Shown: positions 8,680 through 17,304 of the stretch, one piece after another
Position numbering within the stretch: the stretch's first letter is position 1
Layout: every line of letters starts with the position of its first letter
Program-made: the position numbers and the translations under genes
From: JANQIV01 sp050117315
GTDB lineage: Bacteria; Bacteroidota; Ignavibacteria; Ignavibacteriales; Melioribacteraceae
Reading direction: 5' to 3'
NCBI GenBank assembly: GCA_050117315.1
Contig: JASFMY010000049.1
Span: forward strand, 1-41,381
Length of the DNA: 41,381 nucleotides
The notes under the pieces: model-generated
Told to the model about the DNA's origin: nothing
Databases searched by the model: none
What the model saw: the letters and a program-made list of their open reading frames with translations, nothing else

Positions 8680-10015
8680 TATCAATATTTTTCTTCTAAT
8701 TATTTTCTTCACCGCTTCGGTTTTTTCTCAAGAAAGTGAAAGTATAACCGTGATCGGCGACAGCCTTGTTGGAAAGAGAATCAACGGGCAGCAGATCAGG
8801 GAAGTTATAGGTAATGTGATTATGACCCAGGAAGACGTTCGAATAACCTGCGATAAAGCAATACAATATATTACTAAAAATGAAGCGCATTTGTTCGGTA
8901 ATGTTAGAGCCGTGCAGGATACAATTTTGATCCGGTCTAATACTGCTTTCTACTACGGTAATGAAAAAATCACACAATCAAACACCGGCGTTACACTTAA
9001 TGACGGAGTTGTTGAACTTCATGCTGTTAACGGGAAATATTTCTTCGACGAAAAAAAAGCCGTCTTCAGCAAAGATGTTGTGCTGATTGATACGTCAAAT
9101 ACTTTGCGGTCGGATCATCTTACCTACTTTGATAAAGAAGATAAAGCTATAGCAGTAGGTAATGTAATAATTTCCGATTCAACATCATCAATTTCTGCCG
9201 ACAGTTTGATTCATTTTAGGGAGATCAAACATACCTTTGCTTTTGGGAATGTTGAAATAGTCGATACGGCAAGCAGTTTAAGAATTACCGGGGAAGAACT
9301 TGAAGATATTGACGCCGAGAATTATACAAGAATAGACGGCGAACCGTTGCTCGTTCAAATTGACACAACGGAAAGCGGTTCATTAGATACGTTGATAATT
9401 AGATGCAAAGTAATGGAAGCAGTTGAAGACAGTTCACGAAAATTAATAGCAACAGATTCGGTAAAAATTATAAGGGGCGAATTTGCATCGGTGAATCATA
9501 AATCAATTTTATACAGGGACGAAGATAAGATTGAAACAATAAAACCCGGTGAAGAGCAGCCAGCGCCGATTTTATGGTACGGTGAATCTCAAGTTGTCGG
9601 GGATACTGTTTTCATTTATCTTGATGAGAATGTACTAAAACAGATTGATATTAACGGCAACGCGTTGATTATTTCAATCAACGAAGATTTTGAGTTTAGA
9701 TTTGACCAGGTATCGGGAGATAAAGTAAAATTGTTTTTTGAAAATGATGAGTTAAATAAAACGGAAGTTTTCGGCAAAGTGCTTTCAATATATTATATGT
9801 ACGACGAAGAAGAACCGAACGGACTTGTAAAAGCCAGCTCTCAAAGAGCATCAATTGAATTTGATGAAGGACGGATTGTTGATGTGAAATTATTCGGATC
9901 ACCGGAAAGCGAATTTCATCCTGAAAACAAAATCATTGGTAAAGAAAAAGATTTTATTTTACCGACATTTATTTTGTATGACAACAGACCACAAAAAGAA
10001 AAAATTCTAAATTGA
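8666..10015 (+). CDS. OstA/LptA-like periplasmic LPS transport protein
   Basis: A 449-aa secreted protein: a signal peptide at about 1-21 (ending SVFSQ), then many OstA/LptA-like repeats such as VIGNVIMTQEDVRITCDKAI, AHLFGNVRAVQDTIL, NTLRSDHLTYFDKEDKAIAVGNV and SSISADSLIHF. The beta-jellyroll repeats bind LPS acyl chains across the periplasm. It is more than twice as long as E. coli LptA (185 aa), with repeats through most of the protein, as in the OstA-like proteins of Bacteroidota. It lies between lptC and lptB and overlaps lptC by 14 nt. Assignment to LPS export rests on fold plus context. Confidence 0.85.
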   Translation: MVKININIFLLIIFFTASVFSQESESITVIGDSLVGKRINGQQIREVIGNVIMTQEDVRITCDKAIQYITKNEAHLFGNVRAVQDTILIRSNTAFYYGNEKITQSNTGVTLNDGVVELHAVNGKYFFDEKKAVFSKDVVLIDTSNTLRSDHLTYFDKEDKAIAVGNVIISDSTSSISADSLIHFREIKHTFAFGNVEIVDTASSLRITGEELEDIDAENYTRIDGEPLLVQIDTTESGSLDTLIIRCKVMEAVEDSSRKLIATDSVKIIRGEFASVNHKSILYRDEDKIETIKPGEEQPAPILWYGESQVVGDTVFIYLDENVLKQIDINGNALIISINEDFEFRFDQVSGDKVKLFFENDELNKTEVFGKVLSIYYMYDEEEPNGLVKASSQRASIEFDEGRIVDVKLFGSPESEFHPENKIIGKEKDFILPTFILYDNRPQKEKILN

Positions 10016-10017
10016 TT

Positions 10018-10761
10018 ATGAATGATAAATTAAAATTAAGCAGCGAAGGTTTAGTAAAGGTTTATAAAAAAAGAACAGTTGTCAAAAATGTTTCCGTGAA
10101 CGTGGAACAGGGTGAAGTAGTAGGGCTATTGGGACCGAACGGAGCCGGAAAAACCACAACTTTTTATATGATAGTTGGAATGATAAAACCCAATGCCGGT
10201 AAAGTATTCCTTAACAGCAGGGAAATCACTTCCAGTCCTATGTATGCAAGGGCGAGAATGGGGATTGGCTACCTGCCCCAGGAAGCTTCCGTCTTTAGGC
10301 GTTTAAGTGTTGAAGATAATTTAATGGCTGTTCTTCAAATGACAAATCTTTCAAACAAAGAAAGAAAAGAAAAACAGGAAGCCTTGCTGGAAGAATTAAA
10401 CATAACACACATCAGGAAAAGTCTGGGCTTTCAATTAAGCGGCGGGGAAAGAAGACGTACCGAAATTGCACGCGCTTTGGCAACCGATCCCAAATTCATT
10501 TTACTTGACGAACCCTTTGCCGGTGTTGACCCGATTGCGGTTGAAGATATTATGACGATTGTTGCCAACCTTAAACATAAAGGGATAGGTATTTTAATTA
10601 CCGACCACAACGTTCACGAAACACTAAGTATAGTTGACAGGGCTTACATATTAATAGAAGGCAAAATATTTAAGGACGGAAGTGCACACGATCTCGCCGA
10701 AGACAGCGAAGTTAGAAAACTTTATCTCGGTGAAAAATTTAAACTTGAGCGGTACCAGTAA
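10018..10761 (+). CDS. lptB: LPS export ABC transporter ATP-binding protein
   Basis: LptB powers extraction of LPS from the inner membrane through LptFG. In the 247-aa reading Walker A is GPNGAGKT at 39-46, the Q-loop YLPQEASVF at 85-93, the ABC signature LSGGERRR at 140-147, Walker B ILLDEPFAGVDP at 161-172 and the H-loop ITDHNVHE near 195-202, all typical of LptB. The start may be ATG 10018, or TTG 10012, which overlaps the preceding stop by 4 nt. lptF and lptG are absent from the window. The gene is followed by a strong palindrome. Confidence 0.95.
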   Translation: MNDKLKLSSEGLVKVYKKRTVVKNVSVNVEQGEVVGLLGPNGAGKTTTFYMIVGMIKPNAGKVFLNSREITSSPMYARARMGIGYLPQEASVFRRLSVEDNLMAVLQMTNLSNKERKEKQEALLEELNITHIRKSLGFQLSGGERRRTEIARALATDPKFILLDEPFAGVDPIAVEDIMTIVANLKHKGIGILITDHNVHETLSIVDRAYILIEGKIFKDGSAHDLAEDSEVRKLYLGEKFKLERYQ

Positions 10762-10777
10762 AATTTTCCCTCTAACA

Positions 10778-10812
10778 AACAAACTAAGTTCCTTGGAGGA
10801 ACTTAGTTTGTT
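10778..10812. terminator. 16-bp perfect palindrome after lptB (copy 1 of a repeated hairpin)
   Basis: Arms 10778-10793 and 10797-10812 are perfectly complementary around the 3-nt loop TGG, 17 nt after the lptB stop. The arm core CAAACTAAGTTCCT and its complement recur at 11474-11504. There is no long T-run, so termination would rely on the stem; it may instead be a mobile palindrome that settled at the operon end. Confidence 0.7.
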
Positions 10813-10816
10813 GTAA

Positions 10817-10979
10817 CTTGCTTTAATAAAAAATAAAGAACCGAATACAAAACTTGAGCAGATAGGAGATTTGTTTGCTACTACATTGTTTTGTTCAAAT
10901 TATTCAAATCCCAAAGAGTTGGTTGATGTGATGGCAGAAAATAATTATAGAAGCAAATACAATCATCTAAAGAATAATG
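10817..10979 (+). pseudogene. Unrecognised coding remnant cut by an inverted-repeat element
   Basis: A stop-free frame beginning after a TAA at 10814-10816 reads through TKLEQIGDLFATTLF and NPKELVDVMAENNYRSKYNH, with amino-acid use like a real cytoplasmic protein. It runs into the 148-bp repeat at 10980, where it meets a stop at 11009-11011. It has no credible start or end, so it looks like the internal piece of a gene lost by insertion and decay. The family was not recognised. Confidence 0.4.
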
Positions 10980-11127
10980 TATACTTGTTGCAAATAGGTT
11001 TTGGGATTTAGTTTTTATTTAGAACTCACCTAAATCCTCCCCGCCTCCCAAAGTCTCGTACGTCGGGCAGGTCTTAAAAAGAGAGGACTTTATGGCAAAA
11101 TCCCAAAACCAATTTGGCTTGTGTATA
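10980..11127. mobile_element. 148-bp inverted-repeat element, copy 1
   Basis: The ends are TATACTTGTTG (left) and the complement of TATACACAAGC (right). Each is followed by a CAAATTGGTTTTGGGATTT-type arm; the left arm has a one-base change, AATAGG. The core, read on the plus strand, starts AGTTTTTATTTAGAACTC and contains the GC-rich module around 11038-11072. Compared with copies at 25898 and 34195 the core has the same direction but the two ends are swapped. It interrupts an old reading frame. No coding capacity; presumably non-autonomous. Confidence 0.85.
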
Positions 11128-11282
11128 TTTAAATTGAAAGATGCCATCTTAGTTTTGGAAATGAAACTACCAAAATGATTCCATCCGCATACTGGATGAA
11201 ATCTTTACATGATATATTCTTATATGGTCGAATATATTTGGCTATTTCGATATATATTCAAGTATAATCGAATATAATTAGG

Positions 11283-11438
11283 GTGATCTTGTTTGTAAAA
11301 AGAAATTTTTACCTTGAAAAAATAACCGACAACTATAAAAAAATTGTTTTATCAATGGATAAATATTTCCCGGCGGATTATAATGGAATAGAACACAAGT
11401 TTCTGCCTGATTTTTTATTGGGAAATTTCGATAAATGA
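11283..11438 (+). pseudogene. C-terminal fragment resembling a DUF4143-type AAA+ ATPase
   Basis: The frame ending TGA at 11436-11438 encodes NFYLEKITDNYKKIVLSMD followed by NGIEHKFLPDFLLGNF. This matches the pattern I associate with the extreme C-terminus of DUF4143-containing ATPases (DNYxKxxLSMD...NGIxHxxxxDFLL). The N-terminal ATPase is missing; upstream sequence is AT-rich noncoding and the 148-bp repeat. It is a remnant of an accessory gene. Recognition is from a short motif only, so moderate confidence. Confidence 0.5.
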
Positions 11439-11473
11439 ATTTATAAGAAATAACTAAGAGGCTTATTAACAAG

Positions 11474-11504
11474 CAAACTAAGTTCCTCCAAGGAACTTAG
11501 TTTG
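11474..11504. repeat. Copy 2 of the CTAAGTTCC palindrome
   Basis: Arms 11474-11487 and 11491-11504 (CAAACTAAGTTCCT and complement) surround the loop CCA, the reverse complement of the TGG loop in copy 1, so this copy lies in the opposite orientation. Both are followed by TTGTAAC. The two copies are about 690 bp apart and bracket the gene remnants and the 148-bp element. From 11505 to the SusC start nothing else was recognised beyond AT-rich leader sequence. Confidence 0.75.
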
Positions 11505-11757
11505 TTGTAACCCATCTTTTAAAAATATGGAATCCTTAAAGAGACAACCCAAAATACAAACCCATTTTACCACACAGCAATTTGTTTTTATAAGTTCATA
11601 ACTTTTAAAAATTATTCAATGTTATCTATTCTTTAACATGCCATTAACAGTTTAGTAATCTTCAATAGATATATTTCACCACTATATAAATAAATCCTTT
11701 CTACATCAAAAAATCATTTTGAGTGAAAACATCTTAACTAAAACAGGAGTCATTATA

Positions 11758-14640
11758 ATGCGAAACAAGTTGTTACTTATTTTTTTTATGTTGTTGCTTG
11801 TTTTTTTTGAAAACAATCGGGCAGCAGAAAGTCACGATTTATCTTCAAGCATCACAGGAAAAGTTATTGATGCAGTTACCCTGGAACCTTTGGTAGGAGC
11901 CAATATTTTAGTTGTTGATTCTAAAATTGGCGTATCTACAAATACCGAGGGAATTTATAATTTAAAATTAGATCCCGGTAACTATGATATAAAAGTATCT
12001 TACCTGGGATATTTAAGCAAAACTATTAATGTCACGGTTCAAGATAACAAAACAACCGAACTAAATATTTCACTTGATAAAGATATTTTAAGAACTGAGG
12101 AAATTGTTGTTACCGGGCAGGGTGTCGGTATTCAAAGAGAAAGATTGTCTACAATAACAACTACAATTACTTCCGAAGAGATCGAACAAATACCTGCCTC
12201 CAGAATAGAAGACATTTTACAAAGCGCATTGCCAAATGCACAGATTAACTTAAGGTCAGGGCAAGCCGGTGGTACTTCAAAAATCAGAACACGCGGTGTT
12301 GTTTCGGCGTATAAATCATCTACCCCGGTAATTTATATTGATGGAGTAAGAGTAGATAACTTAAACTCGGCAGCCTCATTAAGTCTTAATATCAGCGGGT
12401 CAGCTTCGCAGGGCGCAGCTGTCGGCGCTTTGGCTGATATTCCCGTAGAAAACATAGAAAGGATAGAATATATAAACGGGGGAGCAGCTACAACTCTTTA
12501 CGGCTCAGATGCTGCAAACGGTGTTATCCAGATATTTACTAAAGAAGGTGTTCCCGAAAGATCCGAATTATCTCTTGAAACAAGGTTTGGTGCCGAAGTT
12601 GCTACGGAAGATTATTTATACTTTGATAAAACAGGGGAGCTTTTATACGATCCCGGTTTTGTTCAGCAGTACCTTCTTTCTGGTTCCGGCGGATCAAAAT
12701 CTTTTAATTATAGCTTTTCAGGTTCCGTTAGAGGTTCGGACGGTTATAGGATTGATAACAGTGCCAGCCAGAACTATTCATTGAGAACAAAGATATCTGC
12801 AAAAATTAATCCTTCTCTAAAATACATTGCATCTTTCGGATACAATAGGTCGGATTACGATAGGGTAAGAGACGGGAATGCCGGCAGTTATGCCCCTCTC
12901 TGGTTACTTGAAGGCTGCTACTTAAAAGCAATTTTTGGTTATGCAAACTTAAATAACACAACAGATGCAGAATTTCAAGAAACAAAAGCATTCATAGAAA
13001 AAGCTGAAGAGCTTCAAGATAACAATTATATAGTTGATAGATTCCAGACCTCGCAGAAATTGGAATTTAATCCGGTTGAAAATTTTACGGTTCACGCAAC
13101 AGCAGGCCTTGATTATAGAAAAAGTAATGAAAAATCAATTGTAACAAGCGAGTATTTAACGCTGGTTAATTCAACAAGTACCGACGGCTATATTCAAAAT
13201 TATGATAGGACCTATATCGGTTTAACACTTGAAGCGGCGGCCCTGCATAAATTGTACTTAGGAGATTTTTCAGTTATAAGTACGGTTGGTGCCCAGGTAT
13301 TTAGAAACGAAGATAAACAAAGTGAAATTATAGGAAACGAAATACGCGACGGCGCTAAAATAGTAAGCGGCGCCGGAAGCACCACAAGCGAGGAAGCCCA
13401 GGAAATAGTTGCCAACTATGGTTTTTATATTCAACAAAACTATGGTTATGCCGACAAATATTTCCTTGAGTATGGTTTTAGGGCTGACGGCAACTCGGCT
13501 TTTGGTGATGATATTAAAACTCAAATCTATCCTAAAGTTGGTTTGTCTTATGTTTTTTCCGAAGAAGATTTTTATAAAACCAGCGGTTTAAGTAATTATC
13601 TTTCTTATATAAGATTAAGAGGAAACTACGGTGAAGCCGGTAATTTCCCTCCTCCATTTATAAACGACAGAACAATTGATTTTACTTCGTACCAAGGGTA
13701 CCTGGCGGCAAACTTAGGCCAGTCGGGTAATAAAGACCTGAAACCTGAAAGAACAAAGACTTTTGAAATAGGCACCGACCTTGCATTGTTTAACGACAGA
13801 AGCCTTTCACTTAACCTTACTTACTATAGTTCAATAACTGAAGATGCTTTATTCCAGGTTCCGGGAGCGCCTTCGGATGGCGAAGAAACCACAATTAAAA
13901 ATGTCGGCGAAATTGAAAATAGCGGTTTTGAATTAGCTGCAACAGCAAATATTATAAAAACCAAAAATGTAAACCTAACTTTAAATGCTTCATACAATAC
14001 ACTTCATAATAAAGTTAATAAATCATCGGCTGCAGCTTTTGCAATCGGAGGATTTAGCTCCAGAACGGTTCAGTCAGTAGTTGAAGAAGGACAGCCTGTC
14101 GGGTACATAAGAGGAACAAAAACAACGATAGGCTCCGACGGCGAACCTGTAACCGAAACACTTGCATTTTTAGGTAAAACTCAACCTGATTATTTCGGAA
14201 GTGTTTCACTTAATTTAACTCTTTATAAGAGATTCAGCTTGCTGGTAACTGCCGATTACCAGGCCGGTGCTTATGCTCATAATTTCAACACTCAATTTAG
14301 ATATTATCTGGATGTAGATAAATCTCTCGTCCCTGAGGCTTTAAGAGACCAGAGCTGGTTAAATGTAACAAACTACTTTGTTGAAAAAACAGATTTCTTC
14401 AAAGTTAGATTAATATCAATGACTTATACAATTCCTGAAAGCTTTTATGAAAATCTTTTTAGAAAAGTCGATATAGGCTTTTCGGTTTCAAATCCGTTTA
14501 ACTTTTATTCGGCAACTTTTGACCCGGAAGCTGATGCGTCAAGCGCACGTTCGCAGGGCAGCGTAGAAGGTAACGGTGTAAGTTATGGAATAGAGTCTGC
14601 GCCGAGAACATATTTAACTTCACTTAAATTCTGGTTTTAA
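11758..14640 (+). CDS. SusC/RagA-type TonB-dependent outer membrane receptor
   Basis: An outer-membrane TonB-dependent transporter of 960 aa that should import a glycan or other large nutrient with the SusD-like partner downstream. ATG 11758 is chosen because AGGAG lies about 9 nt upstream and the signal peptide follows directly; a TTG at 11719 is less likely. After the signal peptide come a carboxypeptidase-D-like domain (about 30-112: ITGKVIDAVTLEPLVGANI ... VSYLGYLSKTI), the plug (about 130-260: RIEDILQSALPNAQI, SKIRTRGV, VIYIDGVRVDN, TLYGSDAANGVIQIFTKEG) and a long beta-barrel ending in the aromatic LTSLKFWF. No STN domain, so no sign of sigma/anti-sigma control. Confidence 0.94.
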   Translation: MRNKLLLIFFMLLLVFFENNRAAESHDLSSSITGKVIDAVTLEPLVGANILVVDSKIGVSTNTEGIYNLKLDPGNYDIKVSYLGYLSKTINVTVQDNKTTELNISLDKDILRTEEIVVTGQGVGIQRERLSTITTTITSEEIEQIPASRIEDILQSALPNAQINLRSGQAGGTSKIRTRGVVSAYKSSTPVIYIDGVRVDNLNSAASLSLNISGSASQGAAVGALADIPVENIERIEYINGGAATTLYGSDAANGVIQIFTKEGVPERSELSLETRFGAEVATEDYLYFDKTGELLYDPGFVQQYLLSGSGGSKSFNYSFSGSVRGSDGYRIDNSASQNYSLRTKISAKINPSLKYIASFGYNRSDYDRVRDGNAGSYAPLWLLEGCYLKAIFGYANLNNTTDAEFQETKAFIEKAEELQDNNYIVDRFQTSQKLEFNPVENFTVHATAGLDYRKSNEKSIVTSEYLTLVNSTSTDGYIQNYDRTYIGLTLEAAALHKLYLGDFSVISTVGAQVFRNEDKQSEIIGNEIRDGAKIVSGAGSTTSEEAQEIVANYGFYIQQNYGYADKYFLEYGFRADGNSAFGDDIKTQIYPKVGLSYVFSEEDFYKTSGLSNYLSYIRLRGNYGEAGNFPPPFINDRTIDFTSYQGYLAANLGQSGNKDLKPERTKTFEIGTDLALFNDRSLSLNLTYYSSITEDALFQVPGAPSDGEETTIKNVGEIENSGFELAATANIIKTKNVNLTLNASYNTLHNKVNKSSAAAFAIGGFSSRTVQSVVEEGQPVGYIRGTKTTIGSDGEPVTETLAFLGKTQPDYFGSVSLNLTLYKRFSLLVTADYQAGAYAHNFNTQFRYYLDVDKSLVPEALRDQSWLNVTNYFVEKTDFFKVRLISMTYTIPESFYENLFRKVDIGFSVSNPFNFYSATFDPEADASSARSQGSVEGNGVSYGIESAPRTYLTSLKFWF

Positions 14641-14662
14641 GAAACCTAAAAGGAGATAAAAA

Positions 14663-16087
14663 ATGAAAAATATAGCAGTACTTTTATTGATTTTATTTAT
14701 AGCTTCTTCCTGCGAACTGGTTGATCCGACGGAAGTGGAAAATCCAAACGTTACGGAAGAAGATTTTCTTAAATCTCCCGATGCAATGGTTATATGGAGC
14801 AGGGGAGTTGAAAGACAGTTGTCTGCTACGCTTAGTGAAATAATTTTAGACGCTATTTTAATTTCGGATAGTTATTACAATAATAGAACTCTCTATAGTA
14901 AAGTTTTCGATATACCCCAGATTTTATCTTCAGATACCGATGTGTCTTCTTTGCAATCAGACATTGCTATTTTAAGAGCCAATGCGGAATTCGGTTTGGA
15001 AAAAGTTGCTGAGGCTGATGCGGAAACGACACAGGATCAAATTGCGGAAATGCACTTTTACAGGGGAATTGCATTGCTGTTTTCGGGAGAATATTTTACC
15101 GGTCTTCCTTCAACCGGCGGGGGAGTACCAAAATCTTCGGAAGAACTGATTAATGAAGCTATTACCGAATTTGAAAACGCATTATCCAAAACAACCAATA
15201 ATACTTCAAAAGCCGAATATCACTTAATACTTGCAAGAGCATACCATAGAATTGGCGATAAAACAAATGCCGTTAGTTATGCCGATCAGGCAATTGCACT
15301 TGATCCGGACCTTCTTCGTTATGCTTACTATGATGAGGAAACTTCAAATGGTGTTCAAGTGGCTTTATACAGCGGGCAGGATGAATTCGAGCCCCTTCCG
15401 CGGTTGGATTTCCTTGATCCGAAATATTACTCAAATTCTTCAACCGACGAAAGCTCTATCCCGATTATAAAAATTGAAGAAGCTTATTTGATTAAAGCCG
15501 AAGCTGAATTGGCAAACGGTAGCCTTGAAAGCGCCAAAAATATTTTAAGCAGTTTAATTGATGTTGTAGATTCAAGGCCGGTTGAAAGTGTAGACGAAAC
15601 TTCGGAAGAAAGAGGAGCCGGGAGAGACTACGAGTATCCGAATAACGACACCATAAAAGTAAGAGCAAGTGAAGATGATGAATTCAGAACCGGCCTTGTT
15701 AGAACAAGAGGCGAAGGCAGCGATCCCGTTTCTGTCCCTGTTGTATCTGGGACTTCAGTATCAAAAGAAATGATTCAGGAGCTAAGTGATATTAGCGATG
15801 CTCTTGAAACGCTTTACTTAATGAGACAGGAAATTTTTATTGCCGAAGGAAGAAGAATGGTTGATCTTGGTATTAAATGGCCGTTGGCAGACGACGAAGC
15901 TAATAACAATCCCAACGCAAGCGGTTCGGAATATCTGCAGGCACAAATTCCGTCCTTTATTCCTCTTAATACGGAAATGGATAGATTTGACTGGGATAAA
16001 GAAACAGGCGAAGTTACAATAAACCATAATATGAATAAAATACTGGTTGAGAACGCTGGTTCCGACTATGTATTGCCGTTTAATTGA
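14663..16087 (+). CDS. SusD/RagB-like outer membrane lipoprotein
   Basis: The surface lipoprotein that caps the SusC-like barrel and captures substrate. Of 474 aa, the signal ends at the lipobox ASSC (Cys17). Early ENPNVTEEDFLKSPDAM fits SusD N-termini. Helical TPR-like segments follow (AEMHFYRGIALLFSGEYF, KAEYHLILARAYHRIGDKTNAVSYADQAI, EEAYLIKAEAELANG), and near the C-terminus LMRQEIFIAEGRRMVDLGIKWPL, like the conserved E-x-x-x-E-G-R-R stretch of the family. A perfect AGGAGA precedes the ATG, 22 nt after susC. A strong terminator follows. Confidence 0.92.
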   Translation: MKNIAVLLLILFIASSCELVDPTEVENPNVTEEDFLKSPDAMVIWSRGVERQLSATLSEIILDAILISDSYYNNRTLYSKVFDIPQILSSDTDVSSLQSDIAILRANAEFGLEKVAEADAETTQDQIAEMHFYRGIALLFSGEYFTGLPSTGGGVPKSSEELINEAITEFENALSKTTNNTSKAEYHLILARAYHRIGDKTNAVSYADQAIALDPDLLRYAYYDEETSNGVQVALYSGQDEFEPLPRLDFLDPKYYSNSSTDESSIPIIKIEEAYLIKAEAELANGSLESAKNILSSLIDVVDSRPVESVDETSEERGAGRDYEYPNNDTIKVRASEDDEFRTGLVRTRGEGSDPVSVPVVSGTSVSKEMIQELSDISDALETLYLMRQEIFIAEGRRMVDLGIKWPLADDEANNNPNASGSEYLQAQIPSFIPLNTEMDRFDWDKETGEVTINHNMNKILVENAGSDYVLPFN

Positions 16088-16102
16088 TGTAGTATTTACT
16101 CT

Positions 16103-16151
16103 AAACCTCCGGGGTTTTTGTTTGTCCCTTCAGGGAATCCCGGAGGTTTTT
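16103..16151 (+). terminator. Rho-independent terminator of the susCD pair
   Basis: Arms AAACCTCCGGG (16103-16113) and its complement (16139-16149) run into a T-run to 16151. The loop holds a small inner hairpin, CCCT-TC-AGGG, at 16126-16135. It begins 15 nt after the susD stop. Confidence 0.85.
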
Positions 16152-16223
16152 GTTGGAAAAATTTCCTCTTAACTTAGATTTTATCCATCATAATTACGTC
16201 GTTTCGAAATCTGAAGCGTCCTG

Positions 16224-16474
16224 AATTTTACTGCCGTCATAGACCTCTAGTGTCATGTCAATTCTGTATTGTCATTCCGGTAATCCCCGTATTTAATACA
16301 TTACGGGGCAGGCTTTAAGCCCGCCTTCCTTAGTACAAGAGTACAAGTACGGCGGACAGGCCGGAACCTACAACAATTAACTTATACTATGTCATTCCCG
16401 CACGTAGTAAGCGGGAATCTAATTTATAAAAGTGGGATTCCCGATAATCCGCCGCGGCGGAATTCGGGAATGAC
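16224..16474. repeat. Cluster of intergenic repeats (family E, GC module, GTCATTCCC element)
   Basis: Three repeats lie in tandem in the susD-higA gap. 16224-16248 is a copy of the AATTTTACYGCYGTCAY motif also found at 19116 and 20352. 16271-16363 begins GTCATTCCGG and contains a GC-rich palindrome GCCCGCCTTCC...GTACGGCGGACAGG at 16319-16360, related to the module inside the 148-bp elements. 16391-16474 has perfect 10-bp terminal inverted repeats GTCATTCCCG/CGGGAATGAC, with an inner GCGGGAATC / GGATTCCCG pair. No gene was seen in 16152-16611. Confidence 0.7.
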
Positions 16475-16611
16475 ACGGCACTTCATTGTTGACACTTCAC
16501 TAGTCTGTCCGAATACCGGGATAAAATCAAACTAAACCTGTCCCCCATACTTTGAGCGGGCGAAGTTAAAGTTGGCCTTTTAGCCTAAAATCCCGGTTCG
16601 GCTCTGCCCGC

Positions 16612-16686
16612 CGGAGTTTCTTTTTACGTAGACGGGCCTATCCAGTTCATCTCAGAGAGGACTTTTTACCTTTAGTATGGGTTAAC
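16612..16686. repeat. Repeat family C, copy 1, running into the higA 3' end
   Basis: CGGAGTTTCTTTTTACGTAG at 16612 and ACTTTTTACCTTTAGTATGG near 16661-16680 recur, with few changes, at 17844-17930. On the minus strand the copy covers the last codons and stop of higA (VNPY*) and the 60 nt after it. It is therefore a 3'-linked repeat of this island. Confidence 0.65.
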
Positions 16687-16980
16687 TCTTTTTAGTTTCT
16701 TTACTTCCCTTTTTAATCTATCTTGAAGTCTATCTTTCTCAACTTCTAAATTGTATTTCATTTGTAAGTTCAACCAAAACTTTTCCGACATTCCAAAATA
16801 TTCCGATAATCGTAATGCCGTATCTGCTGTAATTGATCTTTTCCCGAGAACGATTTCATTTATTCTTCTCGCCGGGACATTTAGATCCTTTGCTAAACGA
16901 TATTGACTGATTTCCATCGGGTTTAAAAACTCTTCAAGTAATATCTCACCCGGATGTACCGGAGCTAATTTTCTACTCAT
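16672..16980 (-). CDS. higA: HigA-type antitoxin (XRE HTH)
   Basis: A 102-aa HigA/VapI-like antitoxin and autorepressor. It opens with PVHPGEILLEEFLNPMEISQ and has an XRE helix-turn-helix (YRLAKDLNVPARRINEIVLGKRSITADTALRLSEYFG), followed by the family-typical MSEKFWLNLQMKYNLEVEKDR. It lies 5 nt downstream of higB, the toxin-first order of HigBA systems. The C-terminus (LKRVNPY) extends into repeat family C. Expected to bind HigB and the palindrome upstream of higB. Confidence 0.94.
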   Translation of the reverse strand: MSRKLAPVHPGEILLEEFLNPMEISQYRLAKDLNVPARRINEIVLGKRSITADTALRLSEYFGMSEKFWLNLQMKYNLEVEKDRLQDRLKREVKKLKRVNPY

Positions 16981-16985
16981 AATTT

Positions 16986-17273
16986 TTATCCTTTATGATA
17001 GTCTATTATTTCTACTTCATAAGCATTATTATCTTTCCAAGAAAATATTATTCTCCATTGGTCATTAATTCTAATGCTATATTTTCCAGATAAATTACCG
17101 GATAATTTTCCTAGTCGATTGCCAGGCGGAACTTTCAAATCATCAAGTTTTTCCGCACCATCAATTATTAATAATTTTCGATAAGTTATTTTGTGAATTT
17201 GATTCGGGAAACGCTTAACGAATCTTCTATTGAATAAGTCTTCAGTTGATTTATCTGCAAAACTTTTTATCAT
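16986..17273 (-). CDS. higB: HigB-type mRNA interferase toxin
   Basis: A 95-aa RelE-superfamily toxin of the HigB/YoeB-like plasmid maintenance killer group. MIKSFADKSTEDLFNRR at the start, LDDLKVPPGNRLGKLSG in the middle and YSIRINDQWRIIFSW with EVEIIDYH at the end match the family; Arg and His residues in the last part are the expected RNA-cleaving set. ATG 17273 is used because the family begins MIKSF; a TTG three codons upstream is also in frame. It precedes higA and should cleave mRNA on the ribosome when HigA is lost. Confidence 0.93.
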   Translation of the reverse strand: MIKSFADKSTEDLFNRRFVKRFPNQIHKITYRKLLIIDGAEKLDDLKVPPGNRLGKLSGNLSGKYSIRINDQWRIIFSWKDNNAYEVEIIDYHKG

Positions 17274-17281
17274 GTTATTCA

Positions 17282-17304
17282 ATAATAACGCTTAACGTTA
17301 TTAT
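17282..17304. promoter_or_regulatory. Likely HigA operator upstream of higB
   Basis: ATAATAACG-CTTAA-CGTTATTAT is a perfect 9-bp inverted repeat with a 5-bp centre. It ends 9 nt before the higB ATG, where an autoregulatory operator is expected. HigA-type antitoxins usually bind such palindromes at their own promoter. The centre also contains GCTTAACG, which resembles the GGAACGYTTAAC core of repeat family D upstream of the neighbouring genes. Confidence 0.6.

Noticed and set aside
12509..12784. Second plus-strand frame inside the susC gene
   Set aside because: Overlaps the plug and early barrel of an intact receptor in another frame; no independent support.
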